A stretch of 10,407 nt of DNA from Phoronis pallida (lineage: Eukaryota; Phoronida; Phoronidae), in assembly GCA_028565715.1 (NCBI GenBank), contig JAOXYC010239570.1, positions 1-10,407 on the forward strand. Direction: 5' to 3'. The translations under genes and the position numbers were made by a program. This document shows positions 7,284-10,407 of the stretch, in pieces (position 1 is the stretch's first letter; every line of letters starts with the position of its first letter). Below the pieces are notes generated by a model, which saw only the letters and a list, made by a program, of their open reading frames with translations, ran no database searches and was not told the origin of the DNA.

Positions 7284-10196
7284 CTGAAATGAAGAAAATA
7301 TATAAATGCATTGAGCTTGAATATAGTGTTGACTTATCAAACCTGGTCATTTTGTAAATAAAACTGGACAATGCTGAATGTTTCTTCCAAAAAAATGTCC
7401 CTTTTGAAGCATTTTTTATCAACATTTATTATATCATTAGAGCACATTGGCACAGGAACGGGCAGAAAATCATGGAGTAGAATTCTTTTGGCATGTCCAA
7501 AATGAATAATTTAGCCAAAATCAAATAAGAAACCATAACCAGTGGTCCTTTTTGCCAATGCCATGGCTGCATTTAAAAATAGTCTTTGGTTGCAACCAGA
7601 TTAACAAAGAATGACCCTACTGAACAGCCTCTCAGCCTGGGTCATTTTTCTTAGAGGTTTGAGTTGCAACCAAATTCGATACCATTGAACATTCTGGCCA
7701 ACCATATTTGCACCACTGATACTCACCTACATCTTCTCCGACAATGATGTATGATATACCGTAACCATCCGCACACACGGGACCGAATCCTCCACCAATA
7801 GAACTGGTCTCTAGTTTCCAGTCACTAGTCAATCGTACGGGTGTCTGAGAGGTTGAAAGACGATCGGAAGCAAAGCAGATCTACAATAGAGAAAATAACC
7901 AATATGAAAATAAGGTACATGTACGCAGGTGTTTTCTATTTTCATTGCAATGGTAAAATAAATCAAACCAGAGCTTTCAAAATTTTTATTTGTCACTGAC
8001 AAATCTCATATCAGTTGAAAATTCAAGTTATAAAAATATCCTATGGTTAATGAAAGAAACCTAGCCTGTACATTTTCTTCCAAAAATCTACAAGTCAACA
8101 TTATATGACAACACTCACAGGATCTTTGAAGACTTTTGGTATTGCCATTCCAAGTTCTTGTGATGCAAGGTACAATCCTAACATGTGTCGATCACAACCA
8201 TAGCCGTTACTAGCATCAATCTTAAACTGTGTCTGATTGTGAATGGCTTTTCTCAAGTGCAAAATTCTCTGTTCCTTCGAAGAACATAGATCATCCATTG
8301 ATTTCACAAACGCTACTGAATGTTCATTGACGGGGCGAATTGTTTCTGTTCGACCTTCAGCAAACATTCTATAAAAGTTGAAAATAAATAAATTATTCCT
8401 ATTTCATCTTTTAAATCAACATTAAGTAACAACTGGACTTGAATAAATTTTTACAATTGTTGGCCTAATAACAAGAGTGCTGTGCTAGTCCAAAAGTTTA
8501 CATATCAAGAGGTAAAATTGTTCATCCTTATTGTTGAATTATAAGCATGAAATTCTGTTTGTTTTCTCAATTTTCTACCCAAATGAAACATTTGATAGAT
8601 TTTAAAACATTTTTCAAGCAAAATCTGGGTCAAAATTGATTTTTGTCATGACAAAGAACTGCAACTTAAAGGGGGTATAATGCTGGTTTTCATTGATTTT
8701 CAACAATAACATCTGCTTGCATCAATGCGAACAGTTACTTATGGAAACAAATTAGTTCGACATTTTTGAAATTTATACTTTGTTTCCAATTTGGTGAAAT
8801 TTGCAATTGTTCTGAAAAAATGTAAACAAACCTTTGTTTACAAAAATTATTACTTTTTCCCAGAATGAAACAAACAGTTTTAATGGATGCCATTTTACTG
8901 TCTTAACAATAATCAAAACTTGTTTTGGAATAAAATGGCTCGATTTCAAAGATATGAACAATATAAGGTTTGTTATGTAACCAATGTTGTTAACAAACAA
9001 ACTAAATAATTCACAATAACTCCCATTTCCTGAAAGGGCATATTTTAAAAATTCAGTAGTTTATGTTTCAACTAAAGGCCTACTGAATTACATAGAATCA
9101 AACGATTCAAAATTTGCAAAAGTTCAGCTTGTATACCCCCTTTAAAATGCTTGATTGTATACCTGGTTGCAGCTGATTCATAGGTCTTGGGTATTTCGTT
9201 CTGGTCCCTGTAGAATGCCAGCTGCAACACCATCTGGAAGTAGCCATCAGGGCTCATTCTGTTAGCTTTAACAAATCCTTTCCCATACTCTGACGGCTGC
9301 ACGTGAAGCTCCAGATCAGCCAGCTGTAATAGACACAATCAGTTGTGAACGGTATGTAATTTTGAAATGTCATTGCATGATGCCAAAAGCATTGTTCAAC
9401 AATGGAAAATGGCCTGATACACTGAAAGTTATTAACTGGATAGCTACGGCATCAAATCTATATGCAACTGGACCCTGGTGAAACCTTTACTTCCAGTATT
9501 CCACATTAGTGTGTAATTATGATTTTTATTTCATTTTAAATGTAGTGAAGTCTTTTAATGTAAGAAAATATTCATACACAGGTGTGGAAATAAAATTTGT
9601 CCCAAACATTTGGCTTCCTTTTATAAATTTCTTTTGTTATGTTTTGTCTTAAAGAACAGCCGGCTAGCAGAATGTTCGGGACAAGTTTTATTTCCACATC
9701 TGTATTCTAAATAAAAACGACAATTTCATCACCTCATTTAAAACTGCAATTCTGTTAAAATACACTTTTAAGTAAAATTTGCCAAATGATCAATTACTCA
9801 CATTAGCTTGGAGCTGTTCCTTTGCCATTACCATGTCTTTCTCAATTCCTTTCACATTCCATTCAAGTCTGCAATACAAGTGATGGTTGTCAATACACAA
9901 TACATCAAATGACCGTTGTCATAATAAACTCAAAATAAAAACCCTGCTTCCTTAATATTGTTTTAAGACTAAACCAAATTAGAGTTGAGATTTGAGTCCC
10001 GAATTGGAATAAATAATGAACATTTTATTTCAGACAAGACTGTTTTAGTTAAAATATTGTCACTCACTGTTACCAAGGTTACTTACATGTGGGGTGGTTT
10101 CATCTTCCTTCCGTGTGTGTCGCCAATAGCAACTGGCTCACCATCGCTGTCATATTTCTCTCGACTCATAGCATACTCCCACATGCGGGCATAAAG
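7171..10196 (-). CDS. Carnitine O-acyltransferase (CPT1-/CrAT-like), last six exons, 5' part beyond window
   Basis: Exons 10196-10087, 9868-9802, 9323-9163, 8368-8119, 7880-7727 and 7283-7171 join in phase to 284 residues plus TAG. The family moves acyl groups between CoA and carnitine. Family motifs in order: MWEYAMS (6-12), YGKGF (72-76), MSPD (82-85), YESAATRMF (107-115), GRTETIR (118-124), DRH (172-174), the STS catalytic motif (S205-S207, STSQTP), GGGFGPV (225-231) and DGYGISYI (234-241). R173 matches the arginine that binds the carnitine carboxylate; choline acetyltransferase has Asn there. The residue matching CrAT Met564 is glycine (G226), as in medium/long-chain enzymes. The catalytic His of the family lies about a dozen residues before MWEY, in an exon past 10407. 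The STS-to-GYG part resembles CPT1; the YESA-to-DRH part is closer to CrAT. It ends in INQ, so there is no peroxisomal AKL-type signal. Confidence 0.93.
7284..7726 (-). other. Last intron of the carnitine acyltransferase gene
   Basis: Donor GTGAGT, acceptor TTCATTTCAG. It contains the inverted repeat at 7586-7673; nothing else recognised. Confidence 0.85.
7586..7673. repeat. Imperfect inverted repeat in intron
   Basis: TTGGTTGCAAC (7586-7596) pairs with GTTGCAACCAA (7663-7673), and inside it AATGACCC (7610-7617) pairs with GGGTCATT (7639-7646). The intervening 13-16 nt of each arm are diverged. A 12-bp palindrome TGGTTGCAACCA sits at 7587-7598. Possibly a decayed foldback element; no target duplication is clear. 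Confidence 0.5.
7727..7880 (-). CDS. Carnitine acyltransferase exon (residues 197-247)
   Basis: Acceptor TCTATTGTAG; encodes [14 protein letters not shown], the acyl-pocket segment GGGFGPV and [14 protein letters not shown]. It ends after one base of codon 248 at donor GTGAGT. STSQTP and GGGFGPV are the most diagnostic family motifs. Confidence 0.95.
8119..8368 (-). CDS. Carnitine acyltransferase exon (residues 113-196)
   Basis: Acceptor CTTTTATAG; encodes [26 protein letters not shown] and the carnitine-binding region CDRHMLGLY, ending KDP in phase 0 at donor GTGAGT. It is the longest coding exon in the window. Confidence 0.95.
8369..8665 (-). other. Intron segment beside the MITE, nothing recognised
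   Basis: Remaining AT-rich part of the 794-nt intron (8369-9162) outside the MITE; no repeat or RNA gene recognised. Confidence 0.7.
8821..8842. promoter_or_regulatory. Perfect inverted repeat of forkhead-type motif
   Basis: TGTAAACAAA and TTTGTTTACA are separated by CC. Each arm contains the FOX core GTAAACAA/TTGTTTAC (the FOXO/DAF-16 binding-element sequence). It sits inside the TTAA MITE, so it may be only structural. Confidence 0.35.
9050..9089. repeat. 10-bp inverted repeat inside the TTAA MITE
   Basis: AATTCAGTAG (9050-9059) and CTACTGAATT (9080-9089) are perfect reverse complements with a 20-nt loop. Confidence 0.7.
9163..9323 (-). CDS. Carnitine acyltransferase exon (residues 60-112)
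   Basis: Acceptor CTATTACAG; encodes [13 protein letters not shown], the SPD motif, [11 protein letters not shown] and YESAAT, ending with two bases of an Arg codon at AG|GTATAC. A TTAA-flanked MITE starts 17 nt into the following intron. Confidence 0.93.
9576..9705. mobile_element. Tc1/mariner-like foldback MITE, about 126 bp
   Basis: Arms 9578-9610 and 9671-9703 are reverse complements at 30 of 33 positions (ACAGGTGTGGAAATAAAA..TTGTCCC..AACATT) around a 60-nt centre. TA dinucleotides stand at or next to both outer ends, and a TIR beginning near CAGGTGTGG fits Tc1/mariner-type ends. It lies in the intron between the exons at 9868 and 9323. Confidence 0.72.
9802..9868 (-). CDS. Carnitine acyltransferase exon (residues 37-59)
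   Basis: Acceptor TATTGCAG; completes Ile37 and encodes [12 protein letters not shown] to KEQLQAN, ending in phase 0 at donor GTGAGT. It is a short exon, supported by phase agreement on both sides and by the family pattern (LQW/LRFN, then a helix). Confidence 0.85.
10087..10196 (-). CDS. Carnitine acyltransferase exon (first in window, residues 1-36)
   Basis: Acceptor TTCTTCAG; encodes [15 protein letters not shown] to GRKMKPPH plus two bases of an Ile codon, then donor GTAAGT. The MWEYAMS segment matches the LWEYVMS of CPT1, just downstream of the catalytic histidine of the family. The upstream sequence to 10407 is intron. Confidence 0.85.
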
Positions 10197-10407
10197 CTGA
10201 AGAAGAGAAAACAGACACTGGTTAATGAGAAAGATACTTGCGACATTTTGAGATTGTTTGAATTTTTCAGGATAATTTGGTAGGTAAAATTGTCATAGGT
10301 TGATGAGCAATTGGTTAGTATGAAACATTAATTGAACCCAATCTCATAGCAAAAAATATAAATTCATCAAGGAAACTCTGATAAATGCAATGTTTTAAAC
10401 AAATAGT

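Larger units (their letters stand above)
8670..9141. mobile_element. Kolobok/T2-like MITE, 472 bp, TTAA target duplication
   Basis: Left end AGGGGGTATA (8670) and right end, read inward on the minus strand, AGGGGGTATA (9141-9132) are identical for 10 bp, and GCTG follows in both after a short mismatch. Both ends are flanked by TTAA (8666-8669, 9142-9145). The motif TTAAAGGRR is the terminal signature of T2-type MITEs, linked to the Kolobok superfamily; piggyBac also uses TTAA but its ends usually begin CCC. The interior is AT-rich without a transposase frame and holds two perfect small palindromes (8821-8842, 9050-9089). It lies in a carnitine acyltransferase intron. Confidence 0.82.

Noticed and set aside
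8670-9141. piggyBac origin for the TTAA-flanked element
   Set aside because: The ends begin AGGGGG rather than the CCC usual for piggyBac; TTAAAGGRR fits T2/Kolobok better.
7171-10196. Choline acetyltransferase as the identity of the minus-strand gene
   Set aside because: The carnitine-binding DRH arginine is present; choline acetyltransferase has Asn at that place, and the GGGFGPV segment is of the CPT type.
1-10407. Bacterial or phage systems, CRISPR arrays, operons
   Set aside because: Spliced exons, metazoan gene families and SINE/MITE content show nuclear animal DNA; no regularly spaced repeat array is present.

Overview
This is metazoan nuclear DNA. Coding exons are short (41-250 bp), phase-consistent and separated by AT-rich introns of about 220-800 bp with GT-AG boundaries. 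The intergenic and intronic DNA carries tRNA-derived SINE material and several small inverted-repeat (MITE-like) elements. The protein sequences and repeat style suggest an invertebrate, probably marine; echinoderm or another invertebrate deuterostome is only a guess. None of the open frames longer than about 60 codons is itself a gene. The real genes appear only when exons are joined.

Layout. (1) Positions 1 to about 640: upstream flank with no gene seen, then a probable promoter and non-coding first exon of the plus-strand gene, with a palindromic pair of ETS-type GGAAGT motifs at 720-746 and a strong splice donor after 752. (2) Positions 1288-3830, plus strand: a complete six-exon gene encoding a 139-residue R-SNARE that I identify as VAMP4 (vesicle-associated membrane protein 4), a trans-Golgi/endosome fusion protein. 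One intron holds a SINE in reverse orientation and another holds a perfect-looking foldback element. (3) Positions 3831 to about 7170: convergent intergenic and 3' UTR DNA. It contains a diverged tandem duplication, a second SINE copy in the opposite orientation, and a 529-bp element with inverted ends, a 6-bp flanking duplication and repeated CGCGGAAA motifs. (4) Positions 10196 down to 7171, minus strand: the last six exons (284 residues plus stop) of a carnitine O-acyltransferase. The 5' part, including the catalytic histidine, lies beyond the right edge. Its introns hold a TTAA-flanked Kolobok/T2-like MITE that begins 17 nt inside an intron, a Tc1-like foldback element, and a weaker inverted repeat.

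The two genes are convergent and functionally unrelated (vesicle fusion; fatty-acyl transfer to carnitine). I found no operon, phage, CRISPR or defence system and no convincing previously undescribed system. The points most worth a second look are the tandem tRNA-core-tRNA SINE architecture shared by two copies, the MITE next to a splice site, the poly-Asp sorting signal of VAMP4, and the mixed subfamily signature of the carnitine acyltransferase.
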